A stretch of DNA of 64,000 nucleotides from Streptomyces hiroshimensis (GTDB taxonomy: Bacteria > Actinomycetota > Actinomycetes > Streptomycetales > Streptomycetaceae): contig NZ_BMUT01000005.1 of assembly GCF_014650335.1 (NCBI RefSeq), positions 62,001 to 126,000 of the forward strand, written 5' to 3'. A model generated the notes under the pieces. The model saw nothing but the letters and a program-made list of their open reading frames with translations. It did no database searches and was not told the origin of the DNA. Shown here piece after piece: positions 44,650 through 53,062 of this stretch; position 1 is the stretch's first letter, and each line of letters begins with the position of its first letter. The translations under genes and the position numbers were made by a program.

Positions 44650-45663
44650 TCACCTCTTCGGCACGCTCGTCCGGGCCGCTCCCTGCGGGCCGGCCTGCGC
44701 GACGAGCCTGCGCCGGCGCCACAGGACGAGCGGCACCGCACCGGCGAGCCCGAGAGCGGACGGGGCGGCTGCGGCAGCAGCGTTCAGCCCCGGCTGGTCG
44801 AAGGTGCCGGGGACACCGAGGAAGGACCAGCGGTTGATCGGCCAGGCGACCACGAAGGCACGGCCCACGACCTCGGACACGGGGACGAAGCCGTGGTCCT
44901 GGTTCGGGTGGTAGCGCGAGTCCAGCGAGTTCTGGCGGTGGTCGCCCATCACCCACAGCTTGCCCTTGGGCACCTTGATCGGGCCGAAGGGCTGGTCGTC
45001 GCACGGGGTGTTGTCGGGGAAGAGGTAGTCCTTCTCCGACAGGGCCTTGCCGTTGACCTTGACCGGGCCGCCCTTCTGGCACTCCACGGTGTCCCCGCCG
45101 ACTGCGATGACGCGCTTGATGAGGTCCTTCTCCTCGGCCGAGGGCATGAGGCCGATGAAGCTGAGGACCTGCTGCACGCCGCCGCCCAGCGGGCCGGGCT
45201 GGGGCGTCTGGGTCTCATCCCCGAGCCAGTTGTCCGGGTCGTGGAAGACCACCACCTCACCGCGCTCGGGCTCGGCGCCGAACCACGGGGTGAGCTTGTC
45301 CACCAGCACGCGGTCACCGCGCTGGAGGGTGTTCTGCATCGAATCCGACGGGATCGAGAACGCCTGCACCAGGAACGTCTTGATGAGCAGCGCGAGTACC
45401 AGAGCGATGCCGATCAGTATCGGCAGCTCCTTCCAGAAGGACCGCTGCTTCTTGGGCCCCGCACCGCGCGGGCTCTCCCCGTCCGCGTCCCCGTCCGGGC
45501 TCACGTCTTCGCCATCCGTCCGCACCGGTCCGCCCGTAGCCTCCTGGGATGCCTGGGACATGGCCTCCGCCGGCCCGCCGGCCCCTGGCGACCCGTCAGC
45601 CTCCTCGGGCCGCTTCTCGGGCTCTTCGTGACCGGACCGCGCGCCGACCGCCAAGTCCCCCAC
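44650..45663 (-). CDS. sipY: Type I signal peptidase (third of four)
   Basis: 337 residues. A long acidic N-terminal tail is followed by a membrane helix (ELPILIGIALVLALLIKTFL), catalytic Ser in IPSDSMQNT, Lys in LIKRVIAVGGD, and WVMGDHRQNSLDSRYH. A C-terminal helix ends in basic residues. GTG 45663 is five bases after AGGAG. An upstream ATG at 45711 lacks such a site. Its 5' end overlaps sipX by 68 nt. Confidence 0.88.
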   Translation of the reverse strand: MGDLAVGARSGHEEPEKRPEEADGSPGAGGPAEAMSQASQEATGGPVRTDGEDVSPDGDADGESPRGAGPKKQRSFWKELPILIGIALVLALLIKTFLVQAFSIPSDSMQNTLQRGDRVLVDKLTPWFGAEPERGEVVVFHDPDNWLGDETQTPQPGPLGGGVQQVLSFIGLMPSAEEKDLIKRVIAVGGDTVECQKGGPVKVNGKALSEKDYLFPDNTPCDDQPFGPIKVPKGKLWVMGDHRQNSLDSRYHPNQDHGFVPVSEVVGRAFVVAWPINRWSFLGVPGTFDQPGLNAAAAAAPSALGLAGAVPLVLWRRRRLVAQAGPQGAARTSVPKR

Positions 45664-46630
45664 ATCCACTCCTCTCGCTCCGCTCTCCACGCTGCGGGCC
45701 GCCGTACACACGATGCAGGCCCACCACTCCCATAACGAGCGGGAGTTCCGCAGGGGTCGGGAGCTGGATCAATCCTTGCTGATCCATGGAGGACACACTA
45801 TGCGCCGAGCCGTGTGCTCGCGCCTCCGCCGACGGCGCGTCACCGACCGATGCGAAAGTGTCTCTTTCGGACAGCCGGTGCCAGTGGCCCAGCGGCCACG
45901 CGATCACGACCGCACGGCCGACGACCAGCTCCTGCGGCACGGTGCCCTGCCCCGGCTCGTCCAGATGGAAGCGGGAATCAGCCGAGTTGGAACGATGGTC
46001 GCCCATCACGAAGTAGCGGCCCTGAGGCACCCGCACCGTGAAGTCGAGCTTCGAGGGGGCATTGTCGGGGTGCAGGTACGGCTCGTCGAGCGGCGTTCCG
46101 TTGACCGTGATTTTGCCGTTCTTGTCGCAGCACTTGACCGTGTCACCGCCGACACCGATCACACGCTTGATCAGATCCTGCTCGTTCGCGGACGGAAGCA
46201 GACCGATGAAGGTCAGCAGCTGCTTGGCCTGTTTGACGCCCACGGGGTCGGGCCCGTTCGTCAGCTGCTCCCCGTCCAGCCAGCCGCCGGGGTCCCTGAA
46301 CACGATGACGTCACCACGCTGCGGCCGGGAGCCGAACCAGGGGGTCAGCTTGTCCACCAGGACGCGGTCGCCGATCCGGATAGTCTGCTCCATCGAGCCG
46401 GAGGGGATGACGAACGCCTGCACCAGAAACGTCTTGAACACCAGGGCGATCAGGAGCGCGACCGCTATGAGGATCGGCACCTCCTTGACCGCGGAGCGGC
46501 GCCGGCGCCGCTTGACCCGCCGCGCCGCCTTCCGCCGCGCCGCGCGGCCGCCCGTGGCGCTGCCCGCCCCCGCCGCTCCTGCATCCGCCGGACCCGCGGG
46601 GCCCGGCAGCGTGCGCCCCCTGCTACCCAC
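45596..46630 (-). CDS. sipX: Type I signal peptidase (second of four)
   Basis: 344 residues. A basic N-terminus (AARRKAARRVKRRRRRSAVK) precedes the membrane helix. Catalytic Ser is in IPSGSMEQT, Lys in LIKRVIGVGGD, and FVMGDHRSNSADSRFH is present. After about residue 280 the tail is Arg/Gly-rich and runs into sipY in another frame. GTG 46630 is chosen because GGGAGG lies four bases upstream. ATG 46687 would deepen the overlap with sipW. Confidence 0.86.
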   Translation of the reverse strand: MGSRGRTLPGPAGPADAGAAGAGSATGGRAARRKAARRVKRRRRRSAVKEVPILIAVALLIALVFKTFLVQAFVIPSGSMEQTIRIGDRVLVDKLTPWFGSRPQRGDVIVFRDPGGWLDGEQLTNGPDPVGVKQAKQLLTFIGLLPSANEQDLIKRVIGVGGDTVKCCDKNGKITVNGTPLDEPYLHPDNAPSKLDFTVRVPQGRYFVMGDHRSNSADSRFHLDEPGQGTVPQELVVGRAVVIAWPLGHWHRLSERDTFASVGDAPSAEARAHGSAHSVSSMDQQGLIQLPTPAELPLVMGVVGLHRVYGGPQRGERSERSGCGGLGGRRAVRSRRAREAARGG

Positions 46631-47468
46631 CCGGCCTCCCGCTCCGTCCGGCGGGCTTCCCCGTGTGGCCGGAGGCTGCGTCGGCATCCGGCACGCGCGC
46701 GTAGCCGTCGGGACGCTCCAGTGCGGTCATCCGTCCGAACGGCCAGCCGATCCAGTCGGCCCGCCCGACGACCCTGCTCACCGGCACCATGCCGCCGCCG
46801 GGCTCCCCCAGGTGGTCACGGGAGTCGCGGGAGTCGCCCCGGTGGTCGCCCATCACCCACAGCTTGCCGTCGGGGACCACGACGTCGAAGGGGGCGCGTG
46901 AAGGTGTATCGCCCGGGTAGAGGAAGGCCTCGTCCACCGGGTGACCGTTGATCTGCAGCCGGCCGCGCGCGTCGCAGCAGGTGACCCGGTCGCCCCCGAC
47001 GCCCACCACGCGCTTGATGTAGACGGTCGCCGCGGGCCCCATGAGGCCGACGGACGAGGCCCCCTTACGGATCAGCGCCGCGGCCGGATTCTCCGCCGGC
47101 ACGTCGTGCACGAAGGAGTCGGTGCCGTCGAAGACGATCACATCACCCCGTTCCGGCTTGCCCCCGAAGCTGTAGGCGAGCTTGTTGACGAGCACCCGGT
47201 CCCCCACCCGGAGCGTGTTCTCCATCGACCCGCTGGGGATCAGGAAAGGCTGCACCACGTAGCTGCTGAGCAGCAGCAGGAAGACCAGGCAGAGTGTCAG
47301 CAGCACGCCCGCACGGCGCAGCGGGCCGCCGCCCCGAAGCCACGCCCGGGCGGCTTTGGCCCAGGCGGCCGGGGAAGCGGGAAAACGCGAGGAGCGCGAC
47401 CCCTGCTCCGCGCCCTCTGCGGGGCGGGGAGAGCGGTCGCGCTCCGAAAGCTGTACGTCGGTGTCCAT
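46623..47468 (-). CDS. sipW: Type I signal peptidase (first of four)
   Basis: 281 residues. A helix, LTLCLVFLLLLSSYVVQPFL, is followed by catalytic Ser in IPSGSMENT and Lys in YIKRVVGVGGD. The protein also has WVMGDHRGDSRDSRDHLGEP. It is the promoter-proximal gene of the sip cluster and follows rplS after 45 bp. It shares 8 nt with sipX. Confidence 0.88.
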   Translation of the reverse strand: MDTDVQLSERDRSPRPAEGAEQGSRSSRFPASPAAWAKAARAWLRGGGPLRRAGVLLTLCLVFLLLLSSYVVQPFLIPSGSMENTLRVGDRVLVNKLAYSFGGKPERGDVIVFDGTDSFVHDVPAENPAAALIRKGASSVGLMGPAATVYIKRVVGVGGDRVTCCDARGRLQINGHPVDEAFLYPGDTPSRAPFDVVVPDGKLWVMGDHRGDSRDSRDHLGEPGGGMVPVSRVVGRADWIGWPFGRMTALERPDGYARVPDADAASGHTGKPAGRSGRPGG

Positions 47469-47513
47469 CGAGCCGAAAGCCTATCCGGCCAGGCGCGGAC
47501 TCCGGACAGAAGC

Positions 47514-47864
47514 TCAGTTGTCGCGCTTCTCCTTGATCTTCGCGGCCTTGCCGCGGAGCTCACGGAGGTAGTACAGCTTGGCGCGACGGACGTCACCGCG
47601 GGTGACGAGCTCGACCTTCTCGAAGATCGGGCTGTGCACCGGGAAGGTGCGCTCGACGCCGACGGAGAACGAGACCTTGCGGACCGTGAAGGTCTCGCTG
47701 ATGCCCGCGCCCTGGCGGCGGATGACGACACCCTTGAACTGCTGGATACGGGAGCGGTTGCCCTCGATGACGCGGACGTGGACGTTCACGGTGTCGCCGG
47801 GGCGGAAGGCCGGGACGTCGGTGCGCAGCGACGCGGCGTTGACGTTGTCGAGCAGGGAGGACAT
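47514..47864 (-). CDS. rplS: 50S ribosomal protein L19
   Basis: 116 residues. [20 protein letters not shown] and the [20 protein letters not shown] core are standard L19, with the basic end [23 protein letters not shown] 47864 is used, and an in-frame upstream start would add only a short non-family leader. It lies 130 bp after trmD. Confidence 0.95.
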   Translation of the reverse strand: MSSLLDNVNAASLRTDVPAFRPGDTVNVHVRVIEGNRSRIQQFKGVVIRRQGAGISETFTVRKVSFSVGVERTFPVHSPIFEKVELVTRGDVRRAKLYYLRELRGKAAKIKEKRDN

Positions 47865-47994
47865 GTTCGTCTGCTTCCTCGCCGATGCCACAGGTCATCA
47901 GCGGAATTCGTACTGAAGTGGGGATGGTGCCGGAGCACAGGGCGAACGTCGTTCCCCCTGTGGCAGGGGCGCACGCCGGGCGCAAGGCAACGGC

Positions 47995-48804
47995 TTATTC
48001 TTCCACGTCCGGGGCCACTCGCCCAAATCGGCCGTCGGGGCCGGGGCCCCAGCCCAGGATCGAGAGCATCTCGCGGTCCTTCTTGTCGAAGGCCGCGGGG
48101 TCCGCGCGCTCGATCAGATCGGGGCGGTTGCGCACCGTGCGCCGGAACGCCTCGTCGCGGCGCCACCGGGCGATCTTGCCGTGGTGGCCGCTGAGCAGGA
48201 CGTCGGGGATGCCGCGGCCGCGCCACTCCGGGGGCTTGGTGTAGACGGGGCCCTCGAGGAGGTCGGCCATGGCGCCCGGGGCGAAGGAGTCGTCGCGGTG
48301 CGACTCGGCGTTCCCGAGCACGCCGGGGAGCAGCCGCGCGATGGCCTCGACCATGACGAGGACGGGGGCCTCGCCGCCGGCCAGCACGTAGTCGCCGATG
48401 GACACCTCGCGGACGTCGAGGCGGTCGCCGTACTCCTCGATGACCCGGCGGTCGATGCCCTCGTAGCGGGCAGGGGTGAAGACCAGCCACGGCTTCTCGG
48501 AGAGCTCGACCGCGAGCTCCTGGGTGAAGGGGCGGCCGCTGGGCGTCGGGACGACGATCACGGGCTGCCCCTCGCCCGACTCGATGACCGAGTCGAGGGC
48601 CTCGCCCCAGGGCTCCGGCTTCATGACCATGCCCGGGCCGCCGCCGTAGGGGGTGTCGTCGACGGTGTTGTGCTTGTCATGCGCCCACGCGCGCAGGTCG
48701 TGCACGCGGACGTCGAGCTGGCCCCGTGCGCGCGCCTTGCCGACGAGCGAGACGTTCAGCGGCTCGAGGTACTCGGGGAAGATCGTGACGACGTCGAGGC
48801 GCAT
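47995..48804 (-). CDS. trmD: tRNA (guanine37-N1) methyltransferase
   Basis: 269 residues with the trefoil-knot motifs ARYEGIDRRVIEEYGDRLDV and EVSIGDYVLAGGEAPVLVMV, and the N-terminal DVVTIFPEYLEPL. It methylates G37 next to the anticodon to prevent frameshifting. The start overlaps the rimM stop by one base (TGATG). Confidence 0.95.
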   Translation of the reverse strand: MRLDVVTIFPEYLEPLNVSLVGKARARGQLDVRVHDLRAWAHDKHNTVDDTPYGGGPGMVMKPEPWGEALDSVIESGEGQPVIVVPTPSGRPFTQELAVELSEKPWLVFTPARYEGIDRRVIEEYGDRLDVREVSIGDYVLAGGEAPVLVMVEAIARLLPGVLGNAESHRDDSFAPGAMADLLEGPVYTKPPEWRGRGIPDVLLSGHHGKIARWRRDEAFRRTVRNRPDLIERADPAAFDKKDREMLSILGWGPGPDGRFGRVAPDVEE

Positions 48805-49511
48805 CAGGCGTCGCCCCGCTCGGAGCCGTTCCGGGAGCTGTCCCCGGAGCCGTGCTCGTCTGCGGAACGGTCCTCGGAACCGTCCTTGGAATCGCCCTCG
48901 GAGCCGTCCTCGGAGTCATCCGCGGAACCGTTCTCGGAACCGTTCTCGGGGCCCTGCCCCTCCTCCTGCTCCGCCTCCCGCGCGCTGGCGATCTCCGCCT
49001 CATCGGAGTCGATCAGGCCCCGCGGCGGGTCGATGACGGCGCGCTGCTCGTCGAGGTCGATCTCCGTGACGATCTCGGAGACGAAGGGGATCATCGCTTC
49101 GGACCCGTCGGGGCGCTCCACGATGAACAGATCCTGCGAGGGCAGGTGGGAGATCTCGGTGATCCGGCCGACGACCGTGCCGTCGACCGTGACGACCTCC
49201 AGGTCCATCAGCTGGTGGTCGTAGAACTCCTCCGGGTCCTCCGGAGTCTCCTCCGGATCCACCTCGGCGATGAGGAGGATGTTGCGAAGCGCCTCCGCGG
49301 CGGTGCGGTCGCCCACGCCCGCGAAGCGCAGCAGCAGCCGACCGCTGTGCACGCGGCCGGACTCGATGGTCAGCGGCCCCGCGGCGGCGGGGTCCGTGGC
49401 CAGGACGGCGCCGGGGCCGAGCCGGAGCTCGGGCTCGTCCGTGCGCACCTCAACGGTGACCTCACCCCGGATGCCGTGGGCGCGGCCGATCCTGCCGACT
49501 ACGAGCTGCAT
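48804..49511 (-). CDS. rimM: 16S rRNA processing protein RimM with repeat tail
   Basis: 235 residues. The RimM barrel ([20 protein letters not shown]) and PRC domain ([33 protein letters not shown]) end near residue 175, where family members normally stop. About 55 further residues are Ser/Gly/Glu/Asp repeats ([19 protein letters not shown]). They are encoded by 9-12-bp DNA repeats of the GGAACCGTTCTC type at about 48830-48955. RimM assists maturation of the 30S head. ATG 49511 follows AAGGAAAC. Confidence 0.93.
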   Translation of the reverse strand: MQLVVGRIGRAHGIRGEVTVEVRTDEPELRLGPGAVLATDPAAAGPLTIESGRVHSGRLLLRFAGVGDRTAAEALRNILLIAEVDPEETPEDPEEFYDHQLMDLEVVTVDGTVVGRITEISHLPSQDLFIVERPDGSEAMIPFVSEIVTEIDLDEQRAVIDPPRGLIDSDEAEIASAREAEQEEGQGPENGSENGSADDSEDGSEGDSKDGSEDRSADEHGSGDSSRNGSERGDA

Positions 49512-49541
49512 GTTTCCTTCTCTGCTCTCCGTACGCGACAA

Positions 49542-49575
49542 CGGGCCGGGAAGGGCGCAAACCCTTCCCGGCCCG
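49542..49575 (-). terminator. Hairpin between khpA and rimM
   Basis: A perfect 14-bp stem, CGGGCCGGGAAGGG with CCCTTCCCGGCCCG, around a 6-nt loop. It could terminate rpsP-khpA transcripts or, by partial read-through, lower rimM-trmD expression relative to rpsP. Confidence 0.7.
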
Positions 49576-49595
49576 TGCCGGTGCTCAACCGCTTC

Positions 49596-49835
49596 TCAGC
49601 GGACCTGATCCACGTCGACAAGGTCGACGCGGATGCCACGGCCGCCGATGGCGCCCACGACGGTGCGCAGGGCACGCGCGGTGCGGCCGTTGCGACCGAT
49701 CACCTTGCCGAGATCGTCCGGGTGAACCCGGACCTCCAGCACGCGCCCGCGGCGCAGGTTGCGCGAAGCGACCTGCACCTCGTCGGGGTTGTCGACGATG
49801 CCCTTCACGAGGTGCTCAAGGGCCTCCTCGAGCAT
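49596..49835 (-). CDS. khpA: KH-domain RNA-binding protein
   Basis: 79 residues, essentially one KH domain with GKVIGRNGRTARALRTVVGA as the GxxG loop. Proteins of this size pair with KhpB/Jag in Gram-positives to bind RNA. It starts 2 bases after the rpsP stop, so they are co-translated. Confidence 0.9.
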   Translation of the reverse strand: MLEEALEHLVKGIVDNPDEVQVASRNLRRGRVLEVRVHPDDLGKVIGRNGRTARALRTVVGAIGGRGIRVDLVDVDQVR

Positions 49836-49837
49836 CC

Positions 49838-50272
49838 TCAGGCCTCGGTCGACTCAGCGGACTCGGCCTCCGCGGCCTCGTCCTTCTTCTCCGACTTCTT
49901 CGCCTTCGGGGTGATGGCCTCACCCTTCGCCTCGCCCGCGGCGCTCACGACGGCGTCGAAGAGACCGCTGTGGTCCTTCTTCGGCTCGGCGACGAGCATC
50001 GGGGCCGGGGCCGGCAGGCCCTTGAACTTCTGCCAGTCGCCGGTGACCTTGAGGATGGCCAGAACGGGCTCGGTCGGCTGCGCGCCGACACCCAGCCAGT
50101 ACTGGACACGCTCGGAGTCGACCTCGATGCGCGAGGGGTTCTGCACCGGGTGGTACAGACCGATCTCCTCGATGGCCCGGCCGTCACGGCGGGTACGGGA
50201 GTCGGCGATGACGATGCGGTAGTGAGGCGAACGGATCTTGCCCAGACGCTTCAGCTTGATCTTGACTGCCAC
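49838..50272 (-). CDS. rpsP: 30S ribosomal protein S16
   Basis: 144 residues starting at GTG 50272: [20 protein letters not shown], then [20 protein letters not shown]. The last 55 residues form a Lys/Ala/Glu-rich tail typical of actinobacterial S16. It is the first gene of the rpsP-khpA-rimM-trmD order. Confidence 0.95.
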   Translation of the reverse strand: MAVKIKLKRLGKIRSPHYRIVIADSRTRRDGRAIEEIGLYHPVQNPSRIEVDSERVQYWLGVGAQPTEPVLAILKVTGDWQKFKGLPAPAPMLVAEPKKDHSGLFDAVVSAAGEAKGEAITPKAKKSEKKDEAAEAESAESTEA

Positions 50273-50427
50273 GGGAGTGGTGTCTCCTGGTCTTGACGTG
50301 GTTGGGCACAACGAGATGCCACGTGGGGTTGCGGTACTCGGATGCCCGACGGACGCGCCAGCCGGAGGAGAGAGGGGTCCTATGCGACTGTCGAGTACAG
50401 CGTCCCATTGTGCCACACCCCTCCAGG

Positions 50428-51018
50428 TCAGCCGACCGTGACCGCCTCGGGAATCCGGAAGGGCTGCCCGCAGCCACCGCACATGATCGGCGCCTGGGCG
50501 AGCACGGAGGGCACGACCCGCACGTTCCGGCCGCAGTCGCACACCGCCTTGACGCGCACCCCGCCGCCGGACGAGCCGTGCCGTGCCGCCGGCCCGCGGA
50601 AGGTCCGCGAAGTGTCGGCGGTGGTGGCGACCGTGTGCGCCTTGAGGGCGCGCTGCAGTCTCTCGATAGTGGGGCGGTAGCGCTTGCGCGCCTCCGGGTT
50701 GAGCACGACCAGGGAGAAGCCGCTACTGGGATGCGGGTCTTCGCTGTGGTCGAGTCCGAGCTCCTCGGCGATCGCCAGGAACCGGCGATTGTGGTAGCGG
50801 CCTGCACGTGACGTGTCACGGACACCGCGGGCGGCCGCGATGCCGTGCACTGCCTCGTGCAGCAGCCGTTCGAAGGAGAGCTCGGCGCCGCATGCGGACG
50901 ACGACTCCCCGATCAGCGATTCGGGCGCGGCTAGATCCGGCAGCTCGGGGTGGTGCCGCTGAATGTCGGCCCACGCCTGCGCCAGCTCTGCGGCGAGAAC
51001 AGGTGGTGTCGTGCTCAC
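50428..51018 (-). CDS. SprT-like zinc metalloprotein
   Basis: 196 residues from GTG 51018. [20 protein letters not shown] supplies HExxH-like zinc ligands, and [17 protein letters not shown] the next histidine region. A C-terminal zinc ribbon has CDCGRNVRV...MCGGCG. The SprT/Spartan fold includes DNA-protein crosslink proteases in eukaryotes. The bacterial role is not settled. Confidence 0.82.
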   Translation of the reverse strand: MSTTPPVLAAELAQAWADIQRHHPELPDLAAPESLIGESSSACGAELSFERLLHEAVHGIAAARGVRDTSRAGRYHNRRFLAIAEELGLDHSEDPHPSSGFSLVVLNPEARKRYRPTIERLQRALKAHTVATTADTSRTFRGPAARHGSSGGGVRVKAVCDCGRNVRVVPSVLAQAPIMCGGCGQPFRIPEAVTVG

Positions 51019-51221
51019 GTCGTGACAACGAGCAGGGGCGGCCCGGTGTTCCGATACCGGGCCATCCCAAATAATTTGCACGTACCAGTCAGTTTCACGC
51101 TCATGCGTCCCGACGAGGGCGGGTGCGCAGATCTATGGAGAAGCCGCGCACCCGTTCGCAACCCGGGACGTACTGACTCATCAGTAAGCGCGCACACGGG
51201 GGCGTGCGCCCCTACGGACAG

Positions 51222-51243
51222 CGGGGCGCCCGAAGGCGCCCCG
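51222..51243. terminator. Strong hairpin with CGAA loop
   Basis: CGGGGCGCC pairs with GGCGCCCCG (9 bp) around the tetraloop CGAA, about 105 bp past the proS stop. It is probably the main terminator between proS and the SprT-like gene. Confidence 0.6.
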
Positions 51244-51294
51244 CGGAGCGTGAACAGCGGCGGCATCGCGGCGAAGCCTGCCGCCCTGACGGTG

Positions 51295-51319
51295 CCGCAC
51301 GGGGCGGGGCCCCGTGCGG
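51295..51319 (-). terminator. Hairpin made of inverted CCGCACGGGGC copies
   Basis: An 11-bp perfect stem, CCGCACGGGGC with GCCCCGTGCGG, and a 3-nt loop, 30 bp after the proS stop. Both arms are variants of the interspersed GCRYGGGGC motif, as in the hairpin at 19807. Confidence 0.6.
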
Positions 51320-51324
51320 AAGCG

Positions 51325-51364
51325 ACGCCTAGTAGGCGCGCGTCACGCCTAGTAGGCGCGCGCC
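51325..51364. repeat. 20-bp tandem duplication at the proS 3' end
   Basis: ACGCCTAGTAGGCGCGCG occurs at 51326-51343 and again at 51346-51363 (unit 20 bp). The right copy encodes the last residues of proS (ARAY) and its TAG stop. The left copy is just downstream. Each copy holds the palindrome CGCCTAGTAGGCG. Confidence 0.85.
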
Positions 51365-52764
51365 ACGATCGCGATCGTGCCCGGGGCGTCGTCCGCCTCC
51401 GGCACCGAGCCGTCCTCGCCCACCAGGCACCGCACGGTCACGGCCTGCTCGGCCAGCTTGGCCTCGCCCTCCGGGCCCAGGTCGGCCCAGCGGATGCGCG
51501 CCCAGCCGCCGGCCACGGCGGCCTCGGCGGCCTCCTCGATGGTCTTCACGTCGGTCGTGCGGGCCTCGCGGCGCTCGCGCGACTGGCTCAGCAGCAGCGC
51601 CTGGTCCTCCTCGAGGACCTTCGGCAGCAGCCCGACGAGCTCCTCCAGACGGACCGGCTCCTTGCCGCCGGGGATGCGGCGGGCCAGCATCGCGGTGCCG
51701 TTCTCCAGGTCGCGCGGGCCGACCTCGATGCGCACGGGGACGCCCTTGAGCTCCCAGTCCACGGCGCGGCGGCCGAACGGCGTGTCGGTGCGGTCGTCGA
51801 CCTGCACCCGGATCCCGGCGGCCTTCAGCTGGTCGCCGATCTCGCGCACCTTGGCGATGACGGCGTCGTCGCCCTTGATCGCGAGGACGACGGCCTGGAC
51901 CGGCGCCAGGCGCGGCGGCACCCGCAGGCCGTTGTCGTCGCCGTGCGACATGATCAGACCGCCCACCATGCGGGTGGAGACGCCCCAGGACGTCTGCCAC
52001 ACCAGCTCCTGGTGGCCGTCCTTGGACAGGTACGAGGTGTTGAAGGCCTTGGCGAAGTTCTGGCCCAGCTCGTGGCTGGTGCCCAGCTGCAGCGCCTTGC
52101 CGTCGCCCATCATGCCCTCGAGGGTGAGGGTGTTGATCGCACCGGCGAAGCGCTCCTTGGCCGTCTTGCGGCCCAGGACGACGTCGATGCCCAGGACGTT
52201 GACCATGAAGTCGTAGTAGACGTCACGGTGGATGCGGGCGGCGTAGTCGCGCGCGTCCTCGTACGTGGCGTGCGCCGTGTGGCCCTCCTGCCAGAGGAAC
52301 TCGCTCGTGCGCAGGAAGACACGGGGGCGCATCTCCCAACGGACCACGTTGGCCCACTGGTTGATCAGCAGGGGCAGGTCACGGTAGCTCTGCACCCACT
52401 TGGAGAAGTACTCGTTGATGATCGTCTCGGAGGTGGGACGGACGACGACCGGCTCCTCCAGCTCCTTGCCGCCGCCGTGCGTGACGACCGCGAGCTCGGG
52501 GGCGAAGCCCTCGACGTGCTCGGCCTCGCGCGTCAGGTACGACTGCGGGATGAAGAGGGGGAAGTACGCGTTGGAGGCGCCCGCGTCCTTGATGCGCGCG
52601 TCCATCTCCTGCTGCATGCGCTCCCAGAGCCCGTACCCGTACGGTCGGATGACCATGGTGCCGCGCACCGGGCCGTTGTCGGCCAGCTCGGCCTTGTTGA
52701 TCAAGTCCTGGTACCAGCGCGGGAAGTCGTCCGCCTGGGGGGTGAGAATGGGAGCCTTTGCCAT
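51349..52764 (-). CDS. proS: Proline-tRNA ligase, archaeal/eukaryal type
   Basis: A 471-residue class II synthetase of the short type without the bacterial editing insert. Motif 2 is VVRWEMRPRVFLRTSEFLWQ, TSETIINEYFSKWVQSYRD is also typical, and the extreme C-terminus ends in tyrosine, as in archaeal/eukaryal ProRS, where it enters the active site. It charges tRNA-Pro. There is no ribosome site before ATG 52764, but TACCAT, a -10-like box, lies about 10 bp upstream, suggesting a leaderless mRNA. It may be a second ProRS beside a bacterial-type one elsewhere in the genome. Confidence 0.9.
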   Translation of the reverse strand: MAKAPILTPQADDFPRWYQDLINKAELADNGPVRGTMVIRPYGYGLWERMQQEMDARIKDAGASNAYFPLFIPQSYLTREAEHVEGFAPELAVVTHGGGKELEEPVVVRPTSETIINEYFSKWVQSYRDLPLLINQWANVVRWEMRPRVFLRTSEFLWQEGHTAHATYEDARDYAARIHRDVYYDFMVNVLGIDVVLGRKTAKERFAGAINTLTLEGMMGDGKALQLGTSHELGQNFAKAFNTSYLSKDGHQELVWQTSWGVSTRMVGGLIMSHGDDNGLRVPPRLAPVQAVVLAIKGDDAVIAKVREIGDQLKAAGIRVQVDDRTDTPFGRRAVDWELKGVPVRIEVGPRDLENGTAMLARRIPGGKEPVRLEELVGLLPKVLEEDQALLLSQSRERREARTTDVKTIEEAAEAAVAGGWARIRWADLGPEGEAKLAEQAVTVRCLVGEDGSVPEADDAPGTIAIVARAY

Positions 52765-53062
52765 GGTGCGAATGGTACGGGGCCGATCCGTCCGAGCGTG
52801 AATCCGCTCCCCTCGCCCCCGCCCCGCGCCGTTCGTACGCCGCCCCGGGCGGGCCTGCGCCCCTGTGCGCCGCCCGTGCGGATGCGCCCGGCACATGCCA
52901 TCGTGGGCGTACGGGAACGTGCTGGCGCCACCCCCTGGACTCGGGAACCGATGAGCAGTTCCCTTGGCACAAGGGGGTGCTTTTCCAGCAGCGCGCACGG
53001 CAGTACACGGGGGGCGGCGGATCGGGCATGCACACGTCTCTCGGCGGATTGGGGCGCTTTCC
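52765..53062. promoter_or_regulatory. Divergent promoter region of proS and methyltransferase
   Basis: 298 bp without a gene. For proS, a TACCAT box at about 52775 with TTCACG about 19 bp further out is a plausible promoter giving a leaderless transcript. The rest is GC-rich. A short GTTCCC/GGGAAC-type inverted sequence lies near 52940-52965. No methyltransferase promoter could be assigned. Confidence 0.35.

Larger units (their letters stand above)
51019..51348. other. Intergenic region with palindromes and hairpins
   Basis: 330 bp without a gene between the SprT-like start and the proS stop. It contains an inverted repeat GCCCGGT/ACCGGGC (51041-51062) near an AT-rich patch (AAATAATTT), a 16-bp palindrome TACTGACTCATCAGTA (51171-51186), two terminator-like hairpins and one copy of the 20-bp duplication at the end of proS. 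Confidence 0.55.

Noticed and set aside
50950..51110. Small plus-strand gene upstream of proS
   Set aside because: The frame crosses palindromes and two terminator-like hairpins, lacks a ribosome site and shows no family similarity.
52900..52990. T-box-like GGGTGGCGCC upstream of proS on its strand
   Set aside because: The match to the T-box core AGGGTGGNACC is partial, no specifier stem or anti-terminator is visible, and a promoter-like TACCAT lies just before the ATG, suggesting a leaderless transcript.
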